In this document: piece after piece, positions 31,019-45,160 of the stretch
Layout: each line of letters starts with the position of its first letter
How positions within the stretch are numbered: the stretch's first letter is position 1
Source of the DNA: Symbiodinium kawagutii
Lineage: Eukaryota; Sar; Dinophyceae; Suessiales; Symbiodiniaceae
Assembly (NCBI GenBank): GCA_009767595.1
Contig: VSDK01013179.1
Coordinates: forward strand, 432,242-496,241
Reading direction: 5' to 3'
DNA length: 64,000 nt
The notes under the pieces: model-generated
Databases searched by the model: none
What the model was told of the DNA's origin: nothing
Seen by the model: the letters and a program-made list of their open reading frames with translations, nothing else
Translations under genes and position numbers: made by a program

Positions 31019-31681
31019 ACTTCACCCATGGGTTATAGTTATATAAGCCCTATGAAAGTCGCCTATCAGGCGAACAGTATTTCCAATGACAGGTGAACAC
31101 TACCAGTCGTTCTCATTCATGGAGCTTGTTGCTAACTTGTTATGTCTTGAATCCATGCTACTCACCAAGAAACAGCTGTTGCATGTGACTGATCCCCATG
31201 TTGCATTTTTTCAGAGCGTAGAACGTCAAGCCAGCGAAGAATCTGCGGATACGAGGGAAAAGCGCCTCTCCAGTCACTGCCACAGACATGTCAAAAAGAA
31301 GTATCGGAATTGGTCAGGGTGTCTATGCAGTCAATTTCAACCGTTACTAGCCTGCCCACTTCGCTTTAAGGAAAACCTTCCGGCCGCAAAAAGCAGCCGG
31401 CCGAATCCCCCTTTTAAAAAATCCGGAGTTTCTGGGGACTTTACAGCTTTGTCTCTGCTAGTTGCCTACTGCCGTAATCACAACAGCCATGCTGGGCCGG
31501 TTACCACAGATCTTTGATGAGAATCCCAAGGGATGCCGCATGATGCCCCAAACTCAGGGCTCAAAGCGCCGCCTCTTTGGTTGTCGCCAGGAAGGTGCAG
31601 CCGGATGGGTCATATCATGTGGTTTCTTGTGTACCCAAAAAAGCTCGGTTGCCCCAAGAAAAACAGCAGCTAATGGCTCGA
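31019..31681. other. Stretch without a supported gene
   Basis: A 143-codon plus-strand frame (31086-31517) is the longest object here, but its composition is uneven and no motif is seen. CCGGCCG inverted words lie at 31380-31402. Confidence 0.35.
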
Positions 31682-31795
31682 ACAGTGAGGTCGATCAACA
31701 CAGGCCCAGCGCGGACCTCTTTGCCAGACTCCATCTTCTTCTGCGCTTCCTCTTTGATCTTCTCCAACCTTTGACGTTGCACGAAGAGTGGACTG
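31682..31795 (-). CDS. Exon-like island, coiled-coil-like
   Basis: Minus-strand frame FVQRQRLEKIKEEAQKKMES then GKEVRAGPVLIDLTVRA. Strong coding character. Unidentified. Confidence 0.5.
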
Positions 31796-32072
31796 CAACA
31801 TGACTACGTAGGCCCTCAGATGACCAAATCGTGTGTGTGTGTGTGTGCGTTCGCGCTTCACCTACCATATCATGTTTTCCATAGCCATTCTTGACACAAC
31901 AACAGGGTGGCTCACAAGTGTCGACAACTGGGTCTTCATTTGAAAGACTGGTTTGGCCACCCAATTCATCGCAACGCGCAATCGCAATATGGTAGCAGTC
32001 CACACTTCAACAAACTTGCCAAATCGTCATATGATGGAAATCAATGGGCGTGTCTCTCGCACAAATCTAAGT

Positions 32073-32450
32073 GCATATATATATATATATACATATATCG
32101 GTATAGTCTGGTTAAGTGCTTCATTCCGAAGCAGCTAAACACGAACGTCATTGGGGGACATTGTGATACGATGACTATGATACGATGACAACTTCCCTGA
32201 CCCTTCTCTCACCCTTCTAAAACACTGCGATAAGCACTTAAAAAGACTATACCCATATATATATATGTATATATGTATGTATATTATATATATATGTATA
32301 CATTATATGTATATATACAATATATATATATATATATTTACATTATATATATACAATATATATATACATTTTAAATATATATATATATACATTATATAAA
32401 TATACATATATACATTATATATTATATATACATTATATATATATACCAAG
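32073..32450. repeat. AT / ATATAC-rich microsatellite region
   Basis: Long runs of TA and ATATAC-like words, with a short unique break at 32100-32250. Confidence 0.85.
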
Positions 32451-32654
32451 ACTCGTCACAGAGCACCATCTTTTTTACTCACTGCAGCACCAATTTGGTG
32501 AAAAGTCGAATTGGAAAGAGAAACTTTTCGGGAAAAAAAACTATGACCCTAACCAGCTTCGTCTTTAACCACGGTGGTGTGGAAACATGTATGTATAAGT
32601 ATATGTGAACATGTAACCCTCACCCAAAACGAATACAGTAATCATGCTGAATGA

Positions 32655-32802
32655 TGGGCAATCTCCAACACGAACTCACCAGGAATGTCCGTGGCGGACC
32701 AACGGGACGAACACCCAGCCCAGCCAAGACGCTTCTGGGCACCCATCTCCAACTCTTCCTGAACAATGGAGCAGTGTCGATGTCAAGAAAAACTCGATGA
32801 GG
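32655..32802. CDS. Exon-like island, strand uncertain
   Basis: GC-rich island open on the minus strand in two frames (QEELEMGAQKRLGWAG; VAPHRVFLDIDTAPLFRKSW) and on the plus strand. It stands out from AT-rich flanks. The neighbouring islands favour minus. Confidence 0.3.
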
Positions 32803-32840
32803 GGCAACCATGGCTAGCCATAGTTCATTGCATTTCATAG

Positions 32841-33255
32841 CTATAACCTAGATAACCATGGGCAATTGTTGTTACTAGCTATACCCTAGTTAATCATGGC
32901 TAATTATTGTTAATGGCTATAACCCAGTTTACAATAGGCAATTGTTGTTTCTAGCTATACCCTAGTTAATCATAGTTAATCATCATTCATAGCTATAACC
33001 CAGTTTACAATAGGCAATTGTTGTTTCTAGCTATACCCTAGTTCATCATAGTTAATTATGGTTAGTAGCTATAACCTAGTTAACCATAGGTAGTGGTTGT
33101 TAATAGCTATACCCCAGTAAATCAAAGGTAATTATATATTGTTAATAGCTATGACCTAGTTAACAATAGGTAATTGTTGTTAATGGCTGTACCCTAGCTA
33201 GCTAATCAAAGGTAGTTGTTGTTCATAGCTATAACTGGCTGTAGCCTATTTCATC
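32841..33255. repeat. 38-bp minisatellite
   Basis: About eleven copies beginning CTATAACC or CTATACCC, spaced 38 bp (some 41-42). Odd and even copies differ, suggesting a 76-bp dimer. Confidence 0.9.
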
Positions 33256-33589
33256 GCAAACAATTATGATATGTCATGGTGGTATAACGCCAGGTAGCAG
33301 AGTTAGTAACTATAAGCAAGGTTTTTTAATTTTCACTCATACTTAATGGCTATAACCCAGTAAGTATAGCCTCATTATGATGGTGAACTCATACCCAACC
33401 ATGTTGTTGAAACACTTGGGATCGTCCGCTTTGCAAATAGTTCGTCACGGTGGATTAATCTCAGAGATCCGAATGATGTGGTAAGTATTTGATATAAATC
33501 GGATGAAAAAGGTGGATGAAAAAGGTGGATGAATGGGAATTATGGGCACGAGTGACAGGATCTAAGGGACCCATCATTTCAGCTACTAC

Positions 33590-33728
33590 CCGAAAAATCT
33601 CAGCGGAAATTTGGCGCTTCAGGGTGTGAATGCACTGCTTGGAGATCCAGGCTTCTCCTCCAGTCGCGGAGCTTTCCAGTCGGGTTTTCTGGCGAACTTT
33701 CAAGGAACTCGTCTCAAAGGGTTTGTAC
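33590..33728 (-). CDS. Exon-like island
   Basis: Minus-strand frame FETSSLKVRQKTRLESSATG, then GEAWISKQCIHTLKRQISAE. Basic and helical. Unidentified. Confidence 0.45.
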
Positions 33729-35619
33729 ATTACTGGGCCAGAATGGCCTGATGATTTGAAATCTCAAGCTTGGCACTCGCCAGTGGTTCAGGGGGGCATG
33801 TCTGATTTTGAAGTGAAGGTGAAATTTGTGCGTGCGCACTGGAGAATTCTTCCCAGTCAGGGTTTCTGGTGCAGCGAGGACTTCTTCTGTTGTTGGTTAC
33901 AATGCTGAGTTGGCTTTTCTTCTACTTCATAACAACGGAGTTGTTTGTACGCAGTTAGTCGATCTTTTATGCCTTGTCTTTCATGCGTTGAATTGATTTG
34001 AGGGCAGAGGCTGACGCTTTCAAACAGGCTGGTTTTACGTCATTGAAACGGCTTGGTGTCAACTCGCGTATTCAGGGATGGGCCGGTCGGCCCATTCTTT
34101 GAAGCAGTCTGAAACCATGAGTTCTGTCTGGAACTGGGCGCTTTGAATGTGGCTGCTGCACTCTGGTAAGCCTTGGACTTGGTAGTCTCCGATCCTGTGA
34201 TTGTTGCACCTGAGGATAGAACTGATTGTTTGAACGAACATTAAAGCTACTGTACTCATCTTTGACTGAGAAAGGCAGTTTCATCATGATGCTGTGCGTC
34301 AAAGTTGTGCAAATTCTATGTTGCATGCTCACTACCAATGTACCCTGCCACCGATCCGTTCATCGGTGCGCTCATGGGAATACCTGCTGGTTCACCAATA
34401 GGACTCCACAGTAGGTCCAGACATTCCCAGGATTGCTGCTGGTATTTCCGCCAAAGTAACATGTTCTTGGTTGCCTCTACCCTGTTCAACCAGCATTAAC
34501 TAGCAAAGATATCCCTCATTTTTATGGTTATCAGAAAAACCATGAATCAACCATCAATCAACCATCAAACAAACAGAAAGCAACCATCACATGAACCATC
34601 ACATTATTCATCACATCAACCATCATTAGCTATCATTAACCATCATTTACCATCATTTACCATCATGACCCAACCATCATGACCCAACCATTCACTCTAC
34701 TTATTGTACCCGGCGGCTCGCCTGCATCTTGCGGGCCTTCGCCAGTTCCTAGCGCTCCGCGCGAAAGGTTGTGGTGTTCGTAGTTTGAATGACGCCTAAG
34801 GAGTGGTTAATAATGATTGATGACCAATGATAGATGATGGTGGTTAACAATGGTCAATGATGGTTGATAATGGTTGATGATGGTTGATAATGGTTGACAA
34901 TGGTTGGTAATAAGGGTCGATGATGCTTAAGGATGGTGAATTATTGTTAATGATGGTTGATGATGGTTGAAGGCGGTTCACAATGGCTGATGATGGTTGA
35001 CTGATGGCTACTTGATGTTTGATGATGCTTAACAATCGGTGATAATGGCTCATGATGGTTATACAACCATGGCTCATGATGGTTGATGATGGCAAACAGT
35101 TGTTTATGATGGTTCACAATGGTTGGAACCATGATAAAGCCGGAAAAATGGGGAGCTAATAGAGATATAAGAAGCATAAGCATGGTAATGATGCCTAATG
35201 GTGCTTGATTGCCAGAGTTGATGATGGTGAATGGTGAATGATGTTGTAACAAATGTGGTTCATACGGATATCGTTGATCAGGGATTCCAAAAATATGGCA
35301 AATGGTGGTCAATAAGGGGCTACAATGATTGATTGATCATTGTAGTGGTGCTTAACCGTGGTGAAAACCGGATGGTGATTGACAATAGTCAATCAACGTT
35401 GGATGAAAGTGGTGGATAGTACTGATCAACATCTGGTACAGTAATGGCGGTCAAAAACGACCATTCATGGATAAGCGGACAAGCATCATCAATAATGTTT
35501 ATGTCAACTGGTGTGTTGCCTGTAGCATGTAGCCTGATTATCGCACTCTCTTGCGCAACCTTGCTGTTGACTGGGCTACAATCCTTGATGACGCTTGACA
35601 CACAAAATAGCCTCCCACC
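33729..35619. other. Intron-like stretch of decayed AACCATCATC repeats
   Basis: Mostly AACCATCA-type words on the plus strand (34540-34690), then their reverse complement (TGATGGTTGATAATGG) at 34800-35110. A GC-rich island at 34705-34790 would read ELAKARKMQASRR on the minus strand but has a stop in the same frame just before, so it may be a broken exon. Confidence 0.5.
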
Positions 35620-35790
35620 ATCCGGCCGCCAGTCACCAGCACCACCCATGGCTGCGAAGCGACCAGCTGTCAGCTCCTCTTCCGCTTCGCCTGCTTTCTT
35701 CTCAGCTTCCTGCGCCATCTCCGTGGCGTTGGCTTTCAGCCTCAGCTTCCCGACAGCTTGGGACTCGTTACGTATCACCACTTGACCACA
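35620..35790 (-). CDS. Exon-like island, coiled-coil-like
   Basis: Minus-strand frame NESQAVGKLRLKANATEMAQ, then EAEKKAGEAEEELTAGRFAA. One of the clearest coding islands. Unidentified. Confidence 0.5.
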
Positions 35791-35924
35791 TAAGAATCTG
35801 TGCAACCATCATACTATATGAATCTATATGACCACTATGTGACCACAAGAAGTACAAAGGTATAAGTCTCATGACTCACAACCATCAACGATCCTCAAAC
35901 AGAATTCTAAGCAGCGCTCACGAG

Positions 35925-36120
35925 GTGATCTCCCGGTCGAGCTGGTGCGCCAACCATTCAGCACCCTTGTTGCTGGCATGTTGGATGATACTTCGGCCCA
36001 GCCATCGATCAAGATGTTCTGACTTGGGCTTCCGCAAAGGTTGTTCCAGCAACAAATTGGTTCCTTCCATGGCGAAACTGCGACAAGCTATTTGTGGTCG
36101 CGACCCCTCTGAGCACAACG
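35925..36120 (-). CDS. Exon-like island
   Basis: Minus-strand frame includes SFAMEGTNLLLEQPLRKPKS, then EHLDRWLGRSIIQHASNKGA and EWLAHQLDREI. Unidentified. Confidence 0.5.
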
Positions 36121-37341
36121 GAAGTTATCGGAAACTGCTTAGAGGCAATGCTCGCTGGTACCAATCTTCTTGCATGGCGGACGTGCAATAAAAAGGAAGG
36201 CTGTCTTCATCCCCAATGAATACCAGCTGGTTTCAACCGAAGCTTTGGATCCCAAATCTGACGGCGTCACTTCAGCTGGTTGTCGTTTGGCAAATCAACC
36301 CACGTGTCAAACTCCGTATCTCAGGGTGTCCTGAGCCATGGTGCTACACACCAAAGCAGTGTGTCTCAAATATAAGTTATATCTACATGGTGATCCTGGA
36401 ATAGATAGAACATGAAATTGGACCATCCCAATGGGTAAATGGTTTAAAGATTGAACGTAGGAGATAGTCTTTCTACTCCAGGATGATTATACCTGGTTAA
36501 GGAATGATACAAGGTCATGCTATCTTATACCGCTGTACCACAAGCCAAGGCCGTATTACCCCAAACATGTACATGCGATGCTGCTACTTGCTAGATCGCC
36601 CCGGCTTGTGGATTCTTCCCCACTAACCACCATTTACCACCACTGATCCCATCATATCCCCTGTTGCTGTTCGCTACACTCCTGTTCTTGGTACCAATCA
36701 CAACCAGTGTACCCCCTTTAGGTGTGCCTACTATTGATTAACAATGATTGTAGGTAGCTATCTCAGCTCACTCTTGGTATTAATCAGCTATCAACCATTC
36801 TTTTGAGGATTTTATTGGATGGTACGTAGCTATTATGATCCCCCTGATTCTTCAGAATGCATAGATTTTCCACACCAAGGTTCCTCGAGGTGTTCATACT
36901 GGGGCACCGTTCTAAGCCATGATTGACTGCTCTTAAACACCATTCTTGGCCATGAATGGTTGGTAAGTGGTTGAAAATGGATGGAATGGTTGGGAACGGT
37001 TGCCAATTGTTCATAAATGCACTGATCCCTCCTGTTAAAAATGAACCATCAACCAAGATTTGCCTTCTTCCGCTGTCAACCATACCACCATTCACCACTG
37101 TTTGTCAACCGAAGCCTCAACCATACTTCACCATTATGACTCAACCATTGCCACTATTATCCATGATTAAAATCATGACAAAGTTCGTCATCAACCATGA
37201 TTTACCAGCAAAAACCATTATCATTGCTTATCACCTTTAATAAACCCTTCTAAAACCATAAGAATGATGAGTTAAAGCCATTAATTACTATTGACCACTA
37301 GCTAAATCACCATCCATTCACCATCCTATGAAGCCATCAAT
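36121..37341. other. Intron-like stretch, no supported gene
   Basis: AT-rich sequence with AACCATT/TGGTTG words on both strands. Confidence 0.4.
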
Positions 37342-37482
37342 GCCCTGGGGCAGCGGTCCATGACCCGTCGTTCTCGCCCAGGAACTGCTCCGCCACTTTG
37401 GTCGCTTCCGCCGTGAGGCGCATGGACTTGCGGATGGCCTCGGCCACGCATGGAGTGGTGGACGGGTTGGGCTTGTGATCTC
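37342..37482 (-). CDS. Exon-like island, helical
   Basis: Minus-strand frame TPCVAEAIRKSMRLTAEATK, then VAEQFLGENDGSWTAAPG. GC-rich against AT-rich flanks. Unidentified. Confidence 0.5.
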
Positions 37483-37489
37483 TAGTAGC

Positions 37490-37865
37490 CAACTGGTAGT
37501 AGCGAATGGTGTTGGTTAGTAGTAGTTAATGATTAGTAGCTAACTATAGTAGCTATCATCATAGTAGTTAATTAGTAGTTGTTAACTAATGGTTAATTAA
37601 CTCATGGTTAGTTAACTAATGGTTAGTTAACTAATGGTTAGTTAACTAATGGTTAGGTGTTAACATAGGATCAACCAACTACTAGTAGCTAATGGTTAGG
37701 AATCAGTAGTAGTTAATCATTAGTAGTTGTTAATAAACATAGCTAATTCGCAATCGGGATGGTTGGTTAGTGATCTGTAGTTTCTAGCAATAGTAGCTAA
37801 TAGTAGTAGTTGATCATTAGTAGTAAACTAATGTGTTTAAAAGTAGCTAATGTTTCACTAGCTAA
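37490..37865. repeat. TAGTAGTTAAT-type degenerate repeats
   Basis: Runs of TAGTAGCTAATGGTTAG-like words, including four tandem copies of a 16-bp unit AACTAATGGTTAGTT near 37585-37660. Confidence 0.75.
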
Positions 37866-37870
37866 TAGTA

Positions 37871-38165
37871 CGCACAGACCCCGTGGTTTGCCCGGAGGGC
37901 AAACCACGGCTGTCTGTGCGTGTTGAACATTGCTCGAAGAATCAGTGAGAAACACTGGCTATACGCAGTGATTTAGGGTTTAGGGTTTTAGGGTTTAGGG
38001 TTTAAAGGTTTTAGGGTTTAGGGTTTTAGGGTTTTAGGGTTTAGTGTTAGGGTTTCTTGATTCTCAGAGTTTCAAAACAACGGGCCTGCGCAGGGTTTTG
38101 AACAGTTGACAAGACTCACTTCTGGGCAGGTCTTGTGGTCACGGGCAAACCATAGGGTCTTGCCA
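37871..38165. mobile_element. Hairpin-ended element containing telomere-type repeats
   Basis: The left end is a near-perfect 50-bp hairpin (37871-37920): CGCACAGAC/GTCTGTGCG plus CCGTGGTTTGCCC/GGGCAAACCACGG around a GGA loop. The right end GGGCAAACCATAGGGTCTTG is an inverted, diverged copy of the left arm. TAATAGTA flanks both sides, but the host sequence is itself made of that word, so target duplication is uncertain. Confidence 0.6.
37971..38055. repeat. Interstitial TTTAGGG/TTTTAGGG telomere-type repeats
   Basis: About eleven units mixing TTTAGGG with TTTTAGGG, inside the hairpin-ended element. TTTAGGG is the telomere repeat of plants and of dinoflagellates tested so far. Confidence 0.9.
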
Positions 38166-39049
38166 TAATAGTAGCTAATGATGGTTGATTAGTAATCAGT
38201 AGTCAACGGTCGTAGTTGATGATGAGAAGATGACCATTAACAATCATTAGCCAACCAACAACTAGTTAGATAACCATTAGTGAATAATCAGTAGCTAATG
38301 ATTGGTGATTACACATGCTTAATAGTTGTCTAGCTAGTGGTTGACTGTTTCAAATAGTTTACCAATGTTTTTAATGGTATTGGTAACGATTATAACCAGT
38401 AGTTAGCTTTCGAACTAACTAGTGGTTGATGGCTGTCAATTGGAGGGTTTAAGGACTTATTATGGGTTTATCATGGTTGGACGGTTGCAAAACTACTGGC
38501 TGATGATTAATGGTTGTAACTAGTCATGTATGGTTCTTAAGTGTTCTTAACTAGTGGCTGATGGGCTGATGGCTACAAAAACTACTATTTGATGCATGAT
38601 GGTTTTGAAATGGTTGATGGTTTATTCTTATGGTGAATACGGGTAGAAAACGGCTAACTGGTAAAACTACAAGGCAATGGCTGATGGTTTGCAAAAACTC
38701 CTAGTTAATGGTTGATGGTAATAAAACTACTAGTTACTGGTTAAGTACCTGTAGATAGTGTCAATGGTTAACACTAGTAATTGGTTGTTTAACGAATGGT
38801 CAACGGTGATCAATGGTTCAACTCATAATTGATGGTTTAGAATGGTTGAACATAATGAATTTGGCTAGGTAACAACTAGTGTATTTTTTAATCATCATGG
38901 TTATTATTCATTAGGAACACCATGATAATGCCATTTTACTAGTGTTCCACTGGTAACAACTAGCAAATTTCATGGTTGGCTAGTAGGATCTACTGGTTCT
39001 GCATAATAGAATTTTGTATTCCCACTAAACCCAAGCGGATTCAGCATCA
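38166..39049. other. Intron-like stretch of TGGTTGATGG/ACTAGT words
   Basis: No gene seen; short degenerate repeats throughout. Confidence 0.45.
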
Positions 39050-39115
39050 CAGCTCGAGGCTTACCAGTCAAGTCGTCGGTGGCTCGGCTCGCGGATGGGA
39101 TCAACTGGAATCACT
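39050..39115 (-). CDS. Short exon-like island
   Basis: Minus-strand frame LIPSASRATDDLTGKPRAVM. Short; composition is its main support. Confidence 0.3.
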
Positions 39116-39250
39116 TACCAGCCATCACCAGTGAACATACTAGGTATCGAGTGAATCCAAAACTTCCAGTCACCTAACAACCCCATTCTGTACCAGTAAT
39201 TTTCACAAAAGATTTACGAGTACCAACTCATATACCTTGCATATGCAGTG

Positions 39251-39339
39251 TATGGCTGTGGGTCAAAACCCTTAGTCCCCTTTTTCCCGCATCATTAACC
39301 ATTGTTTTCTGGTCCGTTAATATTGACCCATAGCCTATT
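39251..39339. mobile_element. TIR-B short inverted-repeat element
   Basis: 89 bp bounded by TATGGCTGTGGGTCAA and TTGACCCATAGCCTA, inverted copies of one another and matching the element at 30655. Confidence 0.65.
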
Positions 39340-39382
39340 GGTTAGTATCCACCAGCCAGGCATGATCACCGACTCACAATGT

Positions 39383-39490
39383 TGGACCTGGCCTTGCTGA
39401 TCTTTGCAGGGACCAATTTCATTTCCATGTCCTGCGCGCCGCGACGACGCGAAACGTTTCGTGCTGCGAGGGTCTTCGATCAGATGGCCG
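39383..39490 (-). CDS. Exon-like island
   Basis: Minus-strand frame RRRGAQDMEMKLVPAKISKA then RSNI, followed by a GTGAGT donor (ACATT/GTGAGTCGG). TIR-B lies about 40 bp beyond. Unidentified. Confidence 0.45.
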
Positions 39491-40504
39491 GCCAATGGGT
39501 GGTTGATGATACCTAGTTGCTGGTTCATGAATGGTTCATAATACGGCAGAATAATCAAGAAAAGGAAGTTGTAATGGTTATAAAGTAGTAACTAGGAAAA
39601 AAAAAATCTTGCTAAGTCGCAAAATGACCCTTGTTGAAAGAAACGTGGAGATGCTTCCACTCGCAGTGCGTTGATTGCTTGGATTCCCAGTGATTGGCCA
39701 TATCTCCAGTAGAACCAAGGACAAAAAGAGATACCAGTCACACTGGTCACACTGCTTGAACATGTTTTCACATCATGGACACTGGTCATTGACCATCATC
39801 AACCACAAGTATCCACTATCACCCATCCTCAATGACCATCATAATTCATGCTAACCCTGGATTTAAAAACCCTGGTTGCTTAATAGGGAATATCCCCTGA
39901 AGCCATGTGGTTTCCCATTAAAATTGTACCCCCCCGAAATTGATAAACCTAGGGTTTAGCTTCATCCTCACTTAATATCAACCATGACTATATAACCACT
40001 ATCATTCTTATGGTATAATATCAACCTATATAATACCAGCCAGTCTTGACCATTGTCAAGCATCACTCATTACAACTCATCAACCAACTCGTTGATGCTG
40101 CACTTCAGCACGCGAAAAAGATCTGCCAGCGAGATCAATGGCAATCAATGGATTACTGCGATCAATCACTGGAGATGTTAAACTCCCCGTGGATGATCTA
40201 CCATGATTATCATGGTATTCAGTGGATTAATGGCAATGAACCACATGGATCTTGCCAATGAGAATTGTACCAGTTGTCGATGGATCAGCGGGGATGAAGC
40301 CCTTGGAAATCATATTTCTCTATGATCATGTCGCCAATGATACCAATCTTACAGCACTAATGATCATAGCTCAACAAGAGCAGGAAGCCTCGGGTCAAAA
40401 CCAGAAAACCTTGTTTCTTACATACTTTTACGCCGTATGGAACAGGAACAAAGATGAAAACATCTTATTTCCTGGCTTGGGATGTTGCTAGGTAGTTGAG
40501 TGTC

Positions 40505-40680
40505 TTGAGTCAAACAATCTCCCAACATTGACTTTGGCATCCCATCCAGCACAACCATCCCCACCAGTAGCTTCTGCCCTTGCATGAGCAGCTTGGCAAC
40601 AGTCCTCGTCGCTTTCTGCTTGAAGGCTGGCAGCCATGTCTTCCCTAATTGCACATGCCTGACATGCGCGGGTGCCACAA
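40505..40680 (-). CDS. Exon-like island
   Basis: Minus-strand frame [20 protein letters not shown], then [20 protein letters not shown]. Unidentified. Confidence 0.4.
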
Positions 40681-40769
40681 ACAGAGGCAGTGCCTGAAAC
40701 CGAATGTGTCTGTGTCACAATCTCATGCATCTATATATATATATATATATATATATATTCACTTCAAGA

Positions 40770-40870
40770 TGGATGGAGTGGATGGATGGATGGATGGATG
40801 GATGGATGGATGGATGGATGGATGGATGGATGGATGGATGGATGGATGGATGGATGGATGGATGGATGGA
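40770..40870. repeat. ATGG tetranucleotide microsatellite
   Basis: About 24 uninterrupted GGAT units after a short TA run. Confidence 0.97.
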
Positions 40871-41660
40871 TATGAAACTGAAAGGTAAAAATTGTTGTCG
40901 ATCTAGATTTTTTAGATGTCATAGCTCAATAGCTGCTAATTACATTAATCGCTTGTCTCGTGAGAGGAGATCGTGACTAGCTCATTAAGTATGAGCTTGC
41001 TATTAACTGATGGGTCCCTCCTGATTTTCTCCCCTTGCAAACTAATAAAGTAGTCATTGACGGTCTGATCTGATAGTCATTGAACTGATTATGAATAGTT
41101 TTGTCTTTGTAGTCATTGATAGCTAATTAAGTAATAGTCACCAGCACCAGCAAAGCAAAAGTTCTCAGCAAACTCATGGATCTCTGATTAACTCTTTAGA
41201 CCATGAATAGCTTCGAACTAAGATGGTAAGAAGTTGGAAACAGCAAATCGAAACTCATATAGCTAGTGAAATCATGGTTTTCCCAGGGTTTTCCTGCACT
41301 TTTCTTACGGTTGTCTCATGAAAAATGGTTGTTTTTTCCCCATCATTGGCTTCGACCAGCTCGGTCGGGTTTCCAGGGCCCAGGCCACGGTCAGAAAGGT
41401 CAGCAACACACCTGGGGCGTCCAACATCTCCAGCCAATGTGCGTGTACATCGAAGTTCATATCATATACATTTACATCCATATCTATATATCTGTACATG
41501 TTCAAATAAGTACTTATTTATATTTACATATGTGTACATGTCATGTCTATATGTACATGTATCTAAATATATATATATATATATATATCCGCCGACCCCG
41601 GCCGACGTGAGGGGGAGCGCGTTAGGGAATAAGCGGAAGTGGCGTTAGGCAACCAAATCT

Positions 41661-41662
41661 AT

Positions 41663-41742
<80 letters not shown>
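41661..41742. repeat. AAC microsatellite
   Basis: About 27 uninterrupted AAC units. Confidence 0.97.
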
Positions 41743-41821
41743 CCTTACGCGTGACTTCTAAGGGAGTTTGGAGTTCAGAACACAGGGTAGAGATCAGGAT
41801 GCAGAAGTGCGAGCGCAGTAG

Positions 41822-43185
<1,364 letters not shown>

Positions 43186-43191
43186 ATGATC

Positions 43192-43235
<44 letters not shown>
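43186..43235. repeat. ATG microsatellite
   Basis: About 15 ATG units closing the block. Confidence 0.95.
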
Positions 43236-43238
<3 letters not shown>

Positions 43239-43319
43239 ACAAGGATCAACCAGGTTTGAGCTTGTTCCGGGGTCGGCGGCAGGGCGGCAGCCCTTAAATA
43301 TATATATATATATATATAG

Positions 43320-45007
43320 AAAGAGAGTTAGGGAGACATGTACCTATATATATATGTGTGTGTGTGTGTGCATGTATATACAAACATCTGTATACATAAA
43401 TATATGTATTACTTGTTCAGATATGTATATTACAGGTGCAATCCCCAAATCACTAATCCAATCATCATTTTCATGACAGGGAATCTCTTCGTTCCAAACC
43501 CTTAGGAAATGATTCACCAAATTGGCCACTTTGATCCCGGACTTCCAGAGTTGTATATACCGGGATTGCAATGATCACCAAGTAACACAGTTATCTGACA
43601 CAGCGCACACCACATTGTACCACCACCACCATCATCATCATCAACAACAATGCTCATCAGTACCAACCAACATTTCAACCAATATAAATGAACCAATACA
43701 TCAACCAACGTAGATCAACCATTGTATCAAACAACATTCATCAATAAACGGCTCCTTAGCAAGATCAACCCCAACCCCACTCCCACCCCCCTGGCGACCC
43801 GCTTGCGCCCAGCGGCTTAGGACACGAATCATCTTGGCAAACGGTTCTGTTCAATGCCTCAGACCTGGGCGACAATGGAGGCTTTGAGTTGGTTGGTTGG
43901 TTATAGTGGTTATAGTGGTTCTAGTGGTGGTTGTGATGGTGGTTATGATGGTGGTTGTAATGATGCTTAATCGTGGTTAACGGTGGTTATGATGGTGGTT
44001 GTGATGGTGGTTGTAATGATGGTTATAATGGTGATTTTGATGGTGGTTGTAATGGTGCTTGTAATGGTGGTCAATGTTGGTTTATTGATTATCAGTCGTT
44101 TGACTCGCTTGACTAACGGTTGGTTGCTGGTCAACTGATGATTGACTGATGGTCAAATGATTGTTGAAGGGTGGTTGAATGATGGATGACTATTGGCTAC
44201 ACTCTGGCAGTCAATAATCTGGAAGTTAAGAATGACCAGTTTCAATGGGTAAAGCAGCTATAGCCATGGTGGATGTTCCACGCAACCAGGTTGATTTGCG
44301 AGGGAGTAGTCAGTTTCTTCCCCATGGACACTTAGGGTGTGTATGTTAGACACTGGTCGATACTAATTGAAATGTGCTATTTTCAGGCAAAGGTGCCTTG
44401 GTTGTTTACTCACCAGTTTGATACGAACCAATGTCTTACCATGGCAAGTAGGACTGTGGAATCATGAAGAGTGGTTATTGATTGATAATGCGCGCGCTCT
44501 ATTGTTAATAGCACCATGGTTGATATCAACCACGACTGGTTTCCATGAGTAACAATGGTTACCGGCAATAATGGTAGTAACAATGCTTATCATGGTTGAT
44601 AATACTCAACCAAATGGTTGATGACGACTGTTGTCAATATGTCAGGGTTGATATGCAAGAATTAACGGGGAACAAACTACGGCTGCTGTTGACATAGGTC
44701 TTGACATGGATGTATCAACCAGGTATTCTGCATATGAAATGCCCATACCCATACATTTATAAGATATATGTATGACGACTGGAGTCACACAGCCAAAACT
44801 ACACAACGCAACACAAATAACAACCTCATGCCAGAGTTATGAATCAATGGCTGTTACACAGCCTAATTTCTATGTACCTTTAATCAAGCTGTGCAACAAG
44901 GTCTGAATTTCTATGTACCTTTAGAAACCACTACTAGATCCACTATAACACTATAACTATAAACAGCCACTGGACAACTATATGAAATGTCTATGTCCCA
45001 TTATAAA
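43320..45007. other. Intron-like stretch of GGTTGTAATGATGG repeats
   Basis: Minisatellite of 12-15 bp (GGTGGTTATGAT, GGTGGTTGTAAT) at 43890-44075; elsewhere AACCA/TGGTT words. A GC-rich spot at 43770-43870 may be an exon (minus: EALNRTVCQDDSCPKPLG) but is weak. Confidence 0.45.
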
Positions 45008-45160
45008 CATCCGTTGCGCAACGACCATGGCCGTCGAGCTGTTGGGATGATCTCCATGGCTGTTACAGACCTGGCAACCAGCTTCGCTGGGCTGCCCGAC
45101 AAAGATGTTGAGTCAGGTGAATCGCTTGAGCCGGTTGCAGCAGGGAGAATCACTGCGTGT
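45008..45160 (+). CDS. Exon-like island, plus strand favoured
   Basis: Plus-strand frame RRAVGMISMAVTDLATSFAG, then LPDKDVESGESLEPVAAGRI, then a stop. The minus strand is also open with Ser/Arg-rich sequence. If plus is right, this island breaks the minus-strand trend. Unidentified. Confidence 0.35.
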
